DNA of 64,000 bases from Alkalibacillus aidingensis (GCF_014595945.1 NZ_JABXWU010000001.1:868001-932000); one strand, 5' to 3'. Shown: positions 36,061 through 46,099, counted from the first letter of the stretch. Notes: generated by a model not told the origin, from the letters alone. Translations and numbers: made by a program.

Positions 36061-37662
36061 ATGTTTTTTAGACGTTCTAAAAAGAATAAGATACATACTG
36101 CTCCTCCAAGTAAAACTCTAGAAGACAAAAAGAAGAAAGAGACACAAAAGAACATTGATCCGACTGTTCAGGAAATCAATCAAGTCTTGAAGAATGATCT
36201 AGATTTTGTTCAACGTGATCTTAAATTTATAGGTAAGCATCAAGCAGTCATTATGTACTTAAGTACACTAGTTAACAAAGATACGATTAACAAAGATATT
36301 ATTAAGCCTCTTATGAACTTTGAGCCTAATAAAGAAGATGTAATCAAGGATTCACCTAATATATTACTTAATCAAGTAATTTATAATGCTGAAGGTCAAA
36401 CTGTTACTCAAATCGACCAAATTATTGATGGAATTCTTAGAGGCAAAGCTGTCTTATTAATTGATGGAATGAAAGAAGCTTTGCTATTTGCCGTTGAAGA
36501 GGTTGATAAACGGAGTGTAGACCAACCAGACGGGGAACAAGTTATTCGTGGTCCTCGAGACGGTTTTATCGAACATCTCCAAACCAATATATCTCTATTA
36601 AGATCTCGTCTTCCTACTCCGGACTTGCGTTTGGAAAATATGGAAATCGGTGAAATGACCAAATCAAAAGTTGTCGTCGGGTATATAGATGGAACGACAA
36701 ATCAGGAGTTAGTTGATGAAGTAAAAAGAAGACTTCAACAGATTGATACTGACAAAATATTAGATACCGGTTATATCGAACAATATATTCAAGACAATCC
36801 TCGGTCCCCGTTTCCTCAGATCGTGTTTACTGAACGACCTGATCGCGCAGTAGGAAATCTTGTCGAGGGGCGGGTTGTCATCATGATGGACGGATCTCCT
36901 CTTGCACTTGTATGTCCTGCAACTCTTAATCAATTTTATCATACACCAGAAGATTACAACGAACGGGCACTTATGTCTAGCTTTGTTAGAATTATCCGTT
37001 TCCTTGCCCTCAATTTTTCTCTCTATTTTCCGTCTTTATATGTCGCAATCTTGGCCTTTCACCCCGAGCTAATTCCAGCACAATTTGCTGTAGCTGTTAC
37101 TAGCGGAAGGTCAGGTGTGCCATTTCCTGTATTCTTAGAAGTCCTGCTTATGGAGATAGCAATGGAAGTATTACGAGAAGCAACTGTAAGAATGCCACAA
37201 CAAGTTGGGGGCGCGATCTCCATTGTTGGTGTGCTTGTCATTGGACAAGCTGCTGTTGAGGCAGGATTTGTGTCACCAATTACCGTTGTAATTATCGCGT
37301 TATCAACCATCGGCTCATTTGCTACCCCAGCTTATAACGCTGCAGTAGCCTTTCGGTTACTTAGATTCCCATTAATTATTCTAGCTGGTTCACTAGGGCT
37401 TTTGGGGCTAGCTGTTGGTGCCATGTTCATTATTAACCATATGCTCTCTTTAAGAAGTTTTGGTGTACCCTATTTAAGCCCTGTCGCACCGACAGATTGG
37501 CAAGGTTTCAAAGATTCTATTTTTCGTTCGCCACTGAAATGGTTAAAGAAGCGACCAGAAGAGTTACACACACACAATACCAAAAGGCTTTCTGAAAAAA
37601 ATAATATTAAGAAAAAGAATGTTTTAGGTCCCAAGGAAAATCGGGGGAATGAGGATGGATAA
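36061..37662 (+). CDS. Spore germination protein, GerA family A subunit
   Basis: A 533-aa A subunit of a nutrient germinant receptor of the spore inner membrane. A long N-terminal cytosolic domain (1-300) has NDLDFVQRDLKFIG and VLLIDGMKEALLF. A C-terminal membrane domain has about five TM segments (for example SVGGAISIVGVLVIG-like RMPQQVGGAISIVG near 380). The C-terminal tail is basic and polar. GGGGGG precedes the ATG. First of three overlapping genes (A-B-C). Which receptor (GerA, GerB or GerK type) and which germinant are not determinable. Confidence 0.93.
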   Translation: MFFRRSKKNKIHTAPPSKTLEDKKKKETQKNIDPTVQEINQVLKNDLDFVQRDLKFIGKHQAVIMYLSTLVNKDTINKDIIKPLMNFEPNKEDVIKDSPNILLNQVIYNAEGQTVTQIDQIIDGILRGKAVLLIDGMKEALLFAVEEVDKRSVDQPDGEQVIRGPRDGFIEHLQTNISLLRSRLPTPDLRLENMEIGEMTKSKVVVGYIDGTTNQELVDEVKRRLQQIDTDKILDTGYIEQYIQDNPRSPFPQIVFTERPDRAVGNLVEGRVVIMMDGSPLALVCPATLNQFYHTPEDYNERALMSSFVRIIRFLALNFSLYFPSLYVAILAFHPELIPAQFAVAVTSGRSGVPFPVFLEVLLMEIAMEVLREATVRMPQQVGGAISIVGVLVIGQAAVEAGFVSPITVVIIALSTIGSFATPAYNAAVAFRLLRFPLIILAGSLGLLGLAVGAMFIINHMLSLRSFGVPYLSPVAPTDWQGFKDSIFRSPLKWLKKRPEELHTHNTKRLSEKNNIKKKNVLGPKENRGNEDG

Positions 37663-38764
37663 CAAACGAGATATTACTGTACTTCAATTTACAATGATTC
37701 TAATCAGTACGTCAGTAAGTATAGCGATTCTTGGAATGCCCCGTATGGTTATTGATTATGCCAAAACAGCTTCACCTACGGCCAGCCTATTTGGGGCATT
37801 ATTAATATTATTTGGCATTTTACTGATCACTTATTTAGGGAAGATTTTTCCCAAGCAGACGATTGTTGGTTATAGTGAATTACTGTTAGGACGATTTGGA
37901 AAATTCCTGGTATTTCTCTTAGCTATTTATGCTATTATCATCACTGGACTTGAGTCCAGACACTTTGGTGAAATTATCAAAAGTGCTTTATTAACTGATA
38001 CACCAATCCATGTTTCAATCCTTTTATTAGGGCTTCTATTTGTAACAGCGAGTTTTCATGCACCAACTACTTTTGCTTATATTCATTATTTCTATATACC
38101 GTTAACAGTAGCACCTATTATGTTTATTCTATTAATGTCACTAACTGATGTGGATTGGGTTAATATTATGCCGATTTTAGGTAATGAGGCTTCATATTAT
38201 AATATTGCTCAAGGTGGACTTGTTGTAACTCAAGTCATGCAAAATTTTATCATTATCTCAGTTATTATCCCATTTATGAGAAAACCATTAGATGCGATGA
38301 AGGCTGGAGTTTGGGGCTGGTTAATTTCAGCGCTTGTTTTAATCATGACTGTTTCATTCGTCTTGGCTGTATTTGGAGTGAATGAGGTACGTGATATGAC
38401 GTGGCCGACCCTTGTTTTAGGAAGGCTGATTAGATTTCCTGCTGAAATCTTCCAACGAATTGATGCATTTTTATTGATCGCGTGGATTGTCGCTGCCTTT
38501 ACAACTGTTTTTGCTACTTACTATTTTGCTGTTCGTGTACTAAGAGAGCTGTTTAAATGGAAAAGTCAAGTAAAGGTATCCATTTTCATTTATCCAGTAG
38601 TTTTTTTGATTGCTCTTTGGCCTAATGACATTTTGCATCTTTACGATCTACTTGGAACTTATATTGCCAATAATGCCTTATTCTTAACACTAGGTGTACC
38701 AGTACTACTTTTCATTGTAGCCAAAGTTAAAGGCTACAAGGTAAAAGGAGGAACACCTTCATGA
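37655..38764 (+). CDS. Spore germination protein, GerA family B subunit
   Basis: A 369-aa, ten-TM APC-superfamily-like permease (GerAB/ProY family), thought to bind the germinant. It begins MDNKRDITVLQFTMILISTS and contains the family-like GMPRMVIDYAKTASP stretch. Two in-frame ATGs exist; 37655 has better spacing from GGGGG than 37649. It overlaps the end of the A subunit gene by 8 bp and the C subunit start by 4 bp. Confidence 0.92.
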   Translation: MDNKRDITVLQFTMILISTSVSIAILGMPRMVIDYAKTASPTASLFGALLILFGILLITYLGKIFPKQTIVGYSELLLGRFGKFLVFLLAIYAIIITGLESRHFGEIIKSALLTDTPIHVSILLLGLLFVTASFHAPTTFAYIHYFYIPLTVAPIMFILLMSLTDVDWVNIMPILGNEASYYNIAQGGLVVTQVMQNFIIISVIIPFMRKPLDAMKAGVWGWLISALVLIMTVSFVLAVFGVNEVRDMTWPTLVLGRLIRFPAEIFQRIDAFLLIAWIVAAFTTVFATYYFAVRVLRELFKWKSQVKVSIFIYPVVFLIALWPNDILHLYDLLGTYIANNALFLTLGVPVLLFIVAKVKGYKVKGGTPS

Positions 38765-39978
38765 GATTATTGGTGTCAATTCTTGCTCTGTTATCCTTTT
38801 CCCTGGTTTTAACAGGATGTTGGGATAGATCTGAAATTGAGGAAAGGGCAATCATTTTGGGGATTGGTATTGATTATTTAACTAAAGAGGAAGAAGAATC
38901 ATTTACCGAATCAGAAGTTACCCACCCTGAACAAGGTTTTCCAATTGATACCCAAAGAATAAAGCTGACTGTTCAGATTGCCGTACCAGGTAGAATTCCC
39001 CTTGGACCCAGTGGTGGTAGTGGTGGAACCTCAGAGGAGAAGGTATGGATTGTCGAGGTAATTGGTCACACAGTCGACGATGCGATTCAAAACCTTCAAC
39101 AACAAATAGCTCAAGAACTGTATCTAGGCCACTTACAGTTAGTCATCATATCTGAGGAGGTTGCTAAATCGGGTTTAGCAGATATAAATGATTTTTTTAA
39201 AAGAAATCATGAGGCCAGAAGAACAGCATGGATGTTGGTTCATCATGGAAGGGCTGAAGAGGCCGTTCACGCGGCTCCTCCCTTAGAAGAGGTTCCATCC
39301 TTATATCTTGCAGAGACGATGAATAATACTGTTGAATTCGGAAAGTTTCCTAAAGAGTACATGGGTTTCTTCTGGATTTCATCTTCTCGTAGTGGTAAGG
39401 AAGGAATTTTACCTCATATAAAAGTGATGTCTGATGGTAATATTCAAATAAATGGGATGGCATATTTTATCGATAATAGGATGGTTGGGAAAACAACTCC
39501 TCTACAAATTGGCACTTATATGTCCATGGTGGCAGAAAATCCAGGTGGATACACAATTGCCACTGAATTACCAAATGATGATGGTGTATTTATGTATCGT
39601 AGCCAAACTCGAAAAAGTGATATTCAAGTTGAGATTAAAGATGGAAAACCATACGTACATTTCGATGTAACATCTAAAGGATTTATTGAAGAGGAGAACA
39701 AGGTTGAACAAGGAATCCAAGATGACCCTGAATACCTTAGGAGTTTAGAGGAGGAAATCGCTAAAGTGGCAGAAAAATCCGCGACAAATTTACTAGACCA
39801 ACTACAAGAAGATGGTTCCGATATATTCGGGATTGGTGAATTCGTTAGAGGTAAACACTCCAAGTTCTGGGACGAACATATTCGAACTAAAGAAAACTGG
39901 CAGGAAATGTTCCCAGACATCGAAATTGAGGTTAATTACAACATTGAAATTGAACGAACCGGAATACGTTTATCCTAA
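38761..39978 (+). CDS. Spore germination protein, Ger(x)C family lipoprotein
   Basis: A 405-aa C subunit. Lipoprotein signal peptide with lipobox LVLTGC (Cys20), immediately followed by WDRSEIEERAIILGIGID, the classic Ger(x)C start. The rest folds as three domains in known GerBC structures. GGAGG is 9 nt before an ATG that overlaps the B subunit stop. It ends the receptor operon. Lipidation and anchoring at the spore inner membrane are expected from the family. Confidence 0.94.
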   Translation: MRLLVSILALLSFSLVLTGCWDRSEIEERAIILGIGIDYLTKEEEESFTESEVTHPEQGFPIDTQRIKLTVQIAVPGRIPLGPSGGSGGTSEEKVWIVEVIGHTVDDAIQNLQQQIAQELYLGHLQLVIISEEVAKSGLADINDFFKRNHEARRTAWMLVHHGRAEEAVHAAPPLEEVPSLYLAETMNNTVEFGKFPKEYMGFFWISSSRSGKEGILPHIKVMSDGNIQINGMAYFIDNRMVGKTTPLQIGTYMSMVAENPGGYTIATELPNDDGVFMYRSQTRKSDIQVEIKDGKPYVHFDVTSKGFIEEENKVEQGIQDDPEYLRSLEEEIAKVAEKSATNLLDQLQEDGSDIFGIGEFVRGKHSKFWDEHIRTKENWQEMFPDIEIEVNYNIEIERTGIRLS

Positions 39979-39985
39979 CCTAATT

Positions 39986-40027
39986 AATCGGGAATTGCAT
40001 GAGAATGCACATTCCCGATTATTTATT
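39986..40027. terminator. Bidirectional terminator after ger operon
   Basis: AATCGGGAAT and inner TGCAT pair with ATGCA and ATTCCCGATT, a near-perfect stem with A/T tails on both sides, between convergent genes. Confidence 0.85.
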
Positions 40028-40028
40028 A

Positions 40029-40286
40029 TTAGCTATATAAATTCCCATCTTCTCCAAAATAATAATTAAAAGCTCTCATTGCCTCTATTTCTGTTGGAAA
40101 AAGTGCTATATTTTCATCTACGGAATGAAACTCATTGTTAAATATAACACCCATTTCCTCTGCCTGATTAGGATCCTCTTTTACAATACCTTCAAATACT
40201 CTCGCCTGGTCATGGTCATTGGGATTACGATATAATACGTAAACTTCGTCTCCAGTTTTAAAGTTGTGATTTTGTTCAAAATACAT
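40029..40286 (-). CDS. SplA-like regulator, 85 aa
   Basis: A small protein resembling SplA, the TRAP-like negative regulator of spore photoproduct lyase in Bacillus: GDEVYVLYRNPNDHD near the N-terminus and an acidic, aromatic C-terminus (AMRAFNYYFGEDGN). Similarity is from memory, so moderate confidence. The start is the ATG at 40286, with AGGGTGG upstream; a GTG three codons earlier overlaps the SD. No splB is visible next to it, unlike B. subtilis splAB. Confidence 0.6.
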   Translation of the reverse strand: MYFEQNHNFKTGDEVYVLYRNPNDHDQARVFEGIVKEDPNQAEEMGVIFNNEFHSVDENIALFPTEIEAMRAFNYYFGEDGNLYS

Positions 40287-40513
40287 ACGAACCACCCTTT
40301 ACTCTCATGATCTACCCATAGTATGGTTGGTGAGAAAATCCTTAATCATTTAATAAGCGTTAGAATAGTATTGGTCAATACAAACTTTGATGACATCATT
40401 GGGTTCTATTTCAAATGTGGTGGTGTAAATATTTCCACCTTCCATTTAATACACTTTTTCAATATATAAGGTTAGGACAAAATCAATTCCTGTTATATGA
40501 TCTTAACCAATAC

Positions 40514-40543
40514 AAAACCACTCGCTTATAAGCGAGTGGTTTT
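40514..40543 (-). terminator. Terminator of the citZ-icd-mdh cluster
   Basis: Perfect palindrome AAAACCACTCGCTTA / TAAGCGAGTGGTTTT ten bases after the mdh stop. The gap 40287-40513 holds a 31-codon frame (40350-40445, minus) without SD, not called. Confidence 0.88.
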
Positions 40544-40553
40544 AATATGGATT

Positions 40554-41501
40554 TTATTCGTTATCTGCTAGTACTTTCATCACACTTTTAACAGAGTCAG
40601 CAGATTTATCTAACTGTGCTTTCTCTTCTTCATTTAGGTCTAGTTCAATAATTTCCTCAAGGCCATTTCCACCTAAAATGGTAGGAACACCAAGGTACAT
40701 ATCACTATAACCATACTCACCCTCAAGGTAAGCAATTGAAGGAAGAATACGACGCTGATCTTTTAAGATTGCTTCGACCATTTCTGTAATGGAAGCAGCC
40801 GGTGCGTAATATGCTGAACCATTACCTAATAAGCCAACAATTTCTCCGCCACCTTTACGTGTCCGTTCAACAATAGCATCTAAACGCTCTTTAGAAATAA
40901 GCTTCTCAAGTGGAATTCCACCTGCAAATGAATAGCGTAGCATCGGTACCATATCATCACCATGGCCACCTAATACAAAGCCGTTTACATCTTTAACAGA
41001 GACGTTAAGCTCTTGTGCGACGAACGTACGGAAGCGAGCAGTGTCTAGAACACCTGATTGACCAATCACTCGGTTTTTAGGGAATCCAGACTCTTTAAAT
41101 ACTGAGTAAGTCATCGCATCTACAGGGTTTGTAAGGACAATGATATAACACTCTGGTGAATACTTAACGACTTCTTTCGTAACACTTTTCATGATCTTTG
41201 CATTAGTTGCTACTAAATCATCGCGACTCATACCAGGTTTTCTTGCAATGCCTGCCGTGATGACAACTACATCCGAACCAGCTGTATCTTCGTAATTAGA
41301 AGTACCAATAATGTTAGAGTCAAACCCTTGTACAGGGCTAGCCTCAAGCATATCTAGTGCCTTACCTTTAGTTGGATCTTCCATGTCCGGAATATCAACT
41401 AGTACGACATCAGCTAGTTCTTTTTGGGCAGTCATTAAAGCCGTTGTAGCACCAGTAAAACCCGCACCTATCACTGATACTTTTCTACGCTTAATAGTCA
41501 T
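40554..41501 (-). CDS. mdh: Malate dehydrogenase (LDH-like)
   Basis: A 315-aa NAD-dependent TCA-cycle enzyme. Rossmann [10 protein letters not shown] (about 11-20), substrate arginine in [19 protein letters not shown] and catalytic His in [15 protein letters not shown] lies before the ATG at 41501; five extra upstream codons are not used. Follows icd by 29 nt. The citZ-icd-mdh order equals B. subtilis. Confidence 0.97.
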   Translation of the reverse strand: MTIKRRKVSVIGAGFTGATTALMTAQKELADVVLVDIPDMEDPTKGKALDMLEASPVQGFDSNIIGTSNYEDTAGSDVVVITAGIARKPGMSRDDLVATNAKIMKSVTKEVVKYSPECYIIVLTNPVDAMTYSVFKESGFPKNRVIGQSGVLDTARFRTFVAQELNVSVKDVNGFVLGGHGDDMVPMLRYSFAGGIPLEKLISKERLDAIVERTRKGGGEIVGLLGNGSAYYAPAASITEMVEAILKDQRRILPSIAYLEGEYGYSDMYLGVPTILGGNGLEEIIELDLNEEEKAQLDKSADSVKSVMKVLADNE

Positions 41502-41530
41502 TGATCTCCTCCTCAAACCTTTTTAAAGGA

Positions 41531-42802
41531 TTAATCCATATTCTTAATTAATTGATCAGCAAACTCAGAAGTTTTAACTTCAGTTGCACCGTCCATAAGA
41601 CGTGCAAAGTCATAAGTAACCACTTTCTCACTAATAGTTTTATCCATAGCCTTATGAATTAACTCACTAGCTTCTCTCCAACCTAGGTGATCAAGCATTA
41701 ATGTACCAGAGAGAATTACTGATGATGGGTTTACTTTATCCATGCCTGCATATTTAGGAGCAGTACCATGAGTTGCTTCAAAAATCGCATGACCTGTTTC
41801 GTAGTTGATGTTAGCACCAGGAGCGATACCAATTCCACCAACTTGAGCAGCTAATGCGTCTGAAATATAGTCACCATTTAGGTTCATGGTTGCAACAACA
41901 TCAAACTCTTTAGGACGAGTTAAGATTTGTTGTAGGAAAATATCAGCAATGGCATCTTTAATGATGATTTTGCCTGCTTCCTCCGCTTCATTTTGAGCTT
42001 GGTCTGCTGCTTCACGACCTTTTTCCTCAACAATTTGATCGTATTCATTCCAAGTGAAGACTTTATCACCATATTCGCGCTCTGCAAGGTCGTAACCCCA
42101 TGCTTTAAATGCACCTTCAGTGAATTTCATAATGTTACCTTTGTGTACAAGTGTAACACTCTTCTTACCTTCATTAAGTGCATATTCGATTGCAGAACGA
42201 ACTAAACGCTCTGTACCTTCTTTAGAAACTGGCTTAATCCCAATTCCTGATGTTTCAGGAAAACGAATCTTATCAACACCCATTTCGTTACGGATGAAAT
42301 CGATGACTTTACCAACTTCTTCAGTACCTTCTTGCCACTCAATACCTGCGTAGATATCTTCTGTATTTTCACGGAAGATCTGCATATCAACATCCTCAGG
42401 ACGTTTAACCGGAGATGGTACTCCTTCAAAGTGACGTACTGGACGTAAACATGTGAATAGGTCTAACTCCTGACGTAGGGCAACGTTTAATGAACGAATT
42501 CCTCCACCGATTGGAGTTGTTAGAGGACCTTTAATAGCAATTTTATAATCACGGATAGTTTCTAATGTTTCATCCGGTAACCACTCACCAGTTTGGTCGA
42601 ACGCTTTTTGACCAGCTAGAACCTCTTTCCATACGATGCCTTTTTCACCGTTATATGCTTTTTCAACTGCTGCTTCAAGCACACGAGAAGCTGCTGCCCA
42701 AATATCTGGCCCCGTTCCATCACCTTCAATAAATGGGATGATCGCTTGATTAGGTACATTCATCTTTCCGTTTTCTACTGTGATTTTTTCTCCTTGTGAC
42801 AA
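41531..42802 (-). CDS. icd: Isocitrate dehydrogenase (NADP-dependent)
   Basis: A 423-aa dimeric IDH, the same length as B. subtilis Icd. GDGTGPDIW near the N-terminus, substrate Ser in [37 protein letters not shown], and the NADP loop near [16 protein letters not shown]. An ATG two codons upstream sits 2 nt from AGGAGG. The TTG at 42802 is 8 nt away and gives MSQGEKITV, matching the family, so TTG is chosen. Confidence 0.96.
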   Translation of the reverse strand: MSQGEKITVENGKMNVPNQAIIPFIEGDGTGPDIWAAASRVLEAAVEKAYNGEKGIVWKEVLAGQKAFDQTGEWLPDETLETIRDYKIAIKGPLTTPIGGGIRSLNVALRQELDLFTCLRPVRHFEGVPSPVKRPEDVDMQIFRENTEDIYAGIEWQEGTEEVGKVIDFIRNEMGVDKIRFPETSGIGIKPVSKEGTERLVRSAIEYALNEGKKSVTLVHKGNIMKFTEGAFKAWGYDLAEREYGDKVFTWNEYDQIVEEKGREAADQAQNEAEEAGKIIIKDAIADIFLQQILTRPKEFDVVATMNLNGDYISDALAAQVGGIGIAPGANINYETGHAIFEATHGTAPKYAGMDKVNPSSVILSGTLMLDHLGWREASELIHKAMDKTISEKVVTYDFARLMDGATEVKTSEFADQLIKNMD

Positions 42803-42863
42803 TGTCATAACCTCCTATAAGTTCCATACAAATTTCTATAATTTTAACGCTCTGTTAAAGTTC

Positions 42864-43010
42864 GTTGTTGTTATGGTGCTTCGCTTTCGGTGGACGCTTT
42901 CCGCGGGCACGGCTTCAGCTAACTTGGGAAGAAAAAGCACTTCCCAAGTGGATCTTCAGCTCGTGCTGTTCCCGCAGGAGTCACCACCTTCGCTCTCACC
43001 ATACAACAAC
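42864..43010. repeat. 147-bp palindromic intergenic element between icd and citZ
   Basis: Ends are inverted repeats: GTTGTTGTTATGGTG (42864-42878) and CACCATACAACAAC (42997-43010). Inside are GC-rich blocks CGCTTTCCGCGGGC and GTTCCCGCAGGAGTC, plus a hairpin ACTTGGGAAG / CTTCCCAAGT. No transposase and no clear target-site duplication. GC-rich compared with its surroundings. The CGCTTTCCGCGGGC core recurs in the 46.1-46.4 kb element. Confidence 0.75.
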
Positions 43011-43078
43011 TAAGTGCTATTCTTTAAATCAACAATACTAAACTTTAACAGAGCCAATTTTCAAAGGGTTGAACATCA

Positions 43079-43104
43079 CAAAAGCCGGTAACCCCGGCTT
43101 TTGG
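43079..43104 (-). terminator. Terminator after citZ
   Basis: AAAAGCCGG-(4 nt)-CCGGCTTTT immediately downstream of citZ, so citZ can be transcribed separately from icd-mdh. Confidence 0.8.
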
Positions 43105-43109
43105 TATTC

Positions 43110-44225
43110 TTATCTTTCATCAACAGGTACATATTGTTGTTTACCAGGTCCAACGTAGTCAGCGCGTGGACGGATGAGACGGTTATCAGCGTATTGTTCT
43201 AGAATATGTGCTAGCCAACCGGATACACGACTTACTGCAAAGATCGGCGTAAATAAGTCATGGTCAATACCTAGGCTGTGGTAAACAGAAGCTGAGTAGA
43301 AGTCTACATTCGCTGGTAATCCTTTTTCTTCTTTAATAAACTCTTCAATTTTAACAGACATATTGTACCACTTAGTTTCACCAGTGATTTCTGTTAATTG
43401 TTTAGACATCTCTCTTAGGTGTTTCGCACGTGGATCACCTTGACGATAAACACGGTGCCCCATACCCATGATTTTTTCTTTCTTAGCGAACTTGTCTTTG
43501 ATGTAATCAATGGCATTATCTTCTTCACCAATTTCAGAAAGCATCTTCATCACGCGTTCATTCGCTCCACCGTGAAGTGGCCCTTTAAGTGCACCAATTG
43601 CTGCTGTAACACCTGAATAAACATCAGACAATGTAGCCACACAAACACGTGACGTGAATGTTGAAGCATTTAACTCATGGTCAGCATGTAAAACAAGTGC
43701 TTTATTGAAAGCTTCTTCTTCAATAGCTTCAGGATCTTTACCATTTAACATGTATAAGAAATTACCTGCAAAACTTAAATCTTTCTTCGGAGAAACTGGT
43801 TCCTCACCTTTACGGATACGAGCAAAAGCTGTTACAATCGTAGAAATTTTAGCCTGTAGACGAAGCGCTTTACGACGGTTTGCCTCTTCATTCATTTCAT
43901 CAGCTTCATCATCATATAAACCTAACATTGATACAGCTGTTCTTAACGCAGCCATTGGATGTACTGTCTTTAAGTCATATGATTTTAAGTGGTCGATAAT
44001 TCCTTGAGGCACTTCCATATTTTCAGCTAATTCATTTTTAAACTGATCTAATTCAGCTTTTGTAGGAAGCTTAAGGTTCCAAAGTAGATAAACCACTTCT
44101 TCAAAACTAGAGTTTTCTGCTAAATCATCAATGTCATAACCAACATAAGTTAATTTGTCATCGATAATTGAACTAATGGATGATTCTGTTGCAACAATAC
44201 CTTCAAGCCCTTTAGTGTTTGACAT
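43110..44225 (-). CDS. citZ: Citrate synthase II
   Basis: A 371-aa citrate synthase. Catalytic-site motifs: HADHELNASTF, GPLHGGANERVM, GHRVYRQGDPRA and the C-terminal DFYSASVYHSLGI. A 32-codon extension is open upstream, but AAAGGAGAG lies 5 nt before the ATG at 44225, which gives MSNTKGLEGIVATESS as in B. subtilis. Main TCA citrate synthase by synteny. In B. subtilis CcpC and CcpA repress it; sites were not identified with confidence. Confidence 0.97.
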   Translation of the reverse strand: MSNTKGLEGIVATESSISSIIDDKLTYVGYDIDDLAENSSFEEVVYLLWNLKLPTKAELDQFKNELAENMEVPQGIIDHLKSYDLKTVHPMAALRTAVSMLGLYDDEADEMNEEANRRKALRLQAKISTIVTAFARIRKGEEPVSPKKDLSFAGNFLYMLNGKDPEAIEEEAFNKALVLHADHELNASTFTSRVCVATLSDVYSGVTAAIGALKGPLHGGANERVMKMLSEIGEEDNAIDYIKDKFAKKEKIMGMGHRVYRQGDPRAKHLREMSKQLTEITGETKWYNMSVKIEEFIKEEKGLPANVDFYSASVYHSLGIDHDLFTPIFAVSRVSGWLAHILEQYADNRLIRPRADYVGPGKQQYVPVDER

Positions 44226-44310
44226 ACAATCTCTCCTTTTTAGAATAATGATTTCAGTTAGTGTATGTACACTTCTATCTACATAGTTTCTACTATATAT
44301 CCCAATCCCC

Positions 44311-44339
44311 ATTATAAACAAAATTTAAATGAAAGTGAA
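44311..44339 (-). promoter_or_regulatory. Sigma-A-type promoter of citZ
   Basis: Minus strand: -35 TTCACT (44339-44334), 17-nt spacer, -10 TATAAT (44316-44311), leaving a leader of about 80 nt before the ATG at 44225. Confidence 0.6.
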
Positions 44340-44478
44340 ACTATTTATTCCCATAAAATTCATAAATATATCATTCCTTGCATATTCGTTATTATACATT
44401 CCTTAATTATGAATAAATACATAAACGTCACGATGAATCATCACTCCAATAAGACAGAACATTGGATTAGGAGCACTC

Positions 44479-44952
44479 TTATGAGAAGAAACGCATTAAG
44501 GTATCTACTGTTTGCATCGCTAAATAAGCAATTCCTGCACCAATTAATGGACCGACAGCTACTCCCTGAAGGAAGACGACACCTAAAATTGTGCCAAGAA
44601 CTAGGGCCGTTGTTAAATGAGGTTCATTAGCCAGTAAATCTAAACCATCCTTAGCAACATAGGCTACAAAAGCACCTGATGCTACAGCAATCCATGCATA
44701 ATACGATTTCATGCTATCGAATAATTCTGCGAAACCTATCTCACCCGTAGCAATCGGAACTAACACAGCTATGGTAATAATAATCACGCCAATAAATATC
44801 CCTTTAGCCTCAACAAAAGGTAACAAACGATCTTCTAAATTAAACAACTTAATTCCTAATAGTATGTAAACAGCAATCAAAATAGCCTGATTTTTAGCTA
44901 TAAAACCTAGCCCTAATAAAATTAATAAAAATAATGTAGATGTTGATAACAC
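44479..44952 (-). CDS. ytwI: DUF441 family membrane protein (YtwI)
   Basis: A 157-aa hydrophobic protein with four to five TM segments; family DUF441 / UPF0756 as judged from length, the LGLGFIAKNQ start and its fixed place between citZ and ytvI. Function unknown. The start is GTG at 44952 with a weak AGGG upstream. Divergent from ytvI, unlike B. subtilis where they are collinear by my recollection. Confidence 0.8.
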   Translation of the reverse strand: MLSTSTLFLLILLGLGFIAKNQAILIAVYILLGIKLFNLEDRLLPFVEAKGIFIGVIIITIAVLVPIATGEIGFAELFDSMKSYYAWIAVASGAFVAYVAKDGLDLLANEPHLTTALVLGTILGVVFLQGVAVGPLIGAGIAYLAMQTVDTLMRFFS

Positions 44953-45004
44953 GTTGACCCTACTTTCTATCGTTTTTAAATGGACAAGCTTAGGAGCATT
45001 TAAT

Positions 45005-46099
45005 ATGGAAATTAATTATGTTAATTTGTTAAAATTAATCAGTGCCTTAATAGGCTTGATCTTACTTTTATATTTTGGACTTTCATTCTTTCTACCTATT
45101 TTAATTAGTTTTTTGTTAGCGATTTCGATTAATCCGATTGTAAACTCAACTCAAAAATTATTAATAAGAAACAGAGCATTATCAGTCTTATTTGTATTAT
45201 GTTTATTATTTATAAGTTTTATTTCAGTTATTTCGTTAGCAGTTGTTGAATTCATTCAACTGCTTCAATACCTTACCTCAACGACACCAGCTATTTTAGA
45301 GGACTTATTTGAACAGGTTGAAATTTATACAACACAAACAGTTGAACAAGTCTATCAAACCTTAGAAAACTTCGCTAGTAACGTTCACCCTGAATCTCAG
45401 CAGATGATGAAATCGTTATTGACTGATATGACACAATCGATGAAAGACGCGAGTAAGAATTGGCTAGTTGGCTTTTTGCAATCCTCTATGAGCCAGTTAA
45501 GTAGTCTTATTCAAAATAGTTATGTCATCATTTTTATCTTAATTGCTACTTATTTCATTAGTAAAGACGGGCCCACCTGGATGAATTATATTAAAACATG
45601 CATTCCTCAATCTAACTTACTTTTCATACAAAAGCTAAAGTCGGAAAGTAATTATTTAATAAAAAAATATTTGTTTGCTCAAGCTTTATTAATTTTAATC
45701 ACGGGATGTATCGTTTATGTTGGCCTAGTTATTTTTAATATCGAGCACGCTCTAGCAATTGCCTTAGTGGCTATGTTCCTAGATATCATTCCTTTAATTG
45801 GAGTTAGTGGAATATTCATACCATGGATTCTCTATCTATTTATTGATAACCAATTTACTTTAACAATTCAATTAAGTATCCTTTTGATCATTATCATTAT
45901 TATGAGAAATATTTTAGAGCCAAAATTAATCGGGTCTTCTTTAGGTATTCACCCTTTTGTGGTGCTAGTTCTACTTTTTGTGTTGATCAAAACTTTTGGT
46001 ATATTAGGGATCGTATTAAGTCCAATCCTTACGATCCTAATCGTTTCTTTACTAAGATCAGATTTCTTATTAGCCATTAAAAGATATGTCACTAAATGA
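45005..46099 (+). CDS. ytvI: AI-2E family transporter (YtvI-like)
   Basis: A 364-aa membrane protein of the AI-2E / UPF0118 permease family. Hydrophobic segments lie at the N-terminus (about 8-80, three helices), then a soluble stretch (90-170), and five helices toward the C-terminus with the conserved region EHALAIALVAMFLDIIPLIG. YtvI members respond to sporulation or alkaline/salt stress in some Bacilli; substrate unknown. The start is ATG 45005, 8 nt from AGGAG; the upstream TTG extension is not used. Confidence 0.82.
   Translation: MEINYVNLLKLISALIGLILLLYFGLSFFLPILISFLLAISINPIVNSTQKLLIRNRALSVLFVLCLLFISFISVISLAVVEFIQLLQYLTSTTPAILEDLFEQVEIYTTQTVEQVYQTLENFASNVHPESQQMMKSLLTDMTQSMKDASKNWLVGFLQSSMSQLSSLIQNSYVIIFILIATYFISKDGPTWMNYIKTCIPQSNLLFIQKLKSESNYLIKKYLFAQALLILITGCIVYVGLVIFNIEHALAIALVAMFLDIIPLIGVSGIFIPWILYLFIDNQFTLTIQLSILLIIIIIMRNILEPKLIGSSLGIHPFVVLVLLFVLIKTFGILGIVLSPILTILIVSLLRSDFLLAIKRYVTK

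Noticed and set aside
40350-40445. 31-codon minus-strand frame upstream of mdh terminator (MEGGNIYTTTFEIEPND...)
   Set aside because: No SD, no recognised motif; could be a remnant but evidence is insufficient to call.
44265-44630. 121-codon plus-strand ORF over the citZ promoter and the ytwI end
   Set aside because: Antisense to ytwI, no SD, rich in stop-free AT codons; a clear sigma-A promoter for citZ runs through it.
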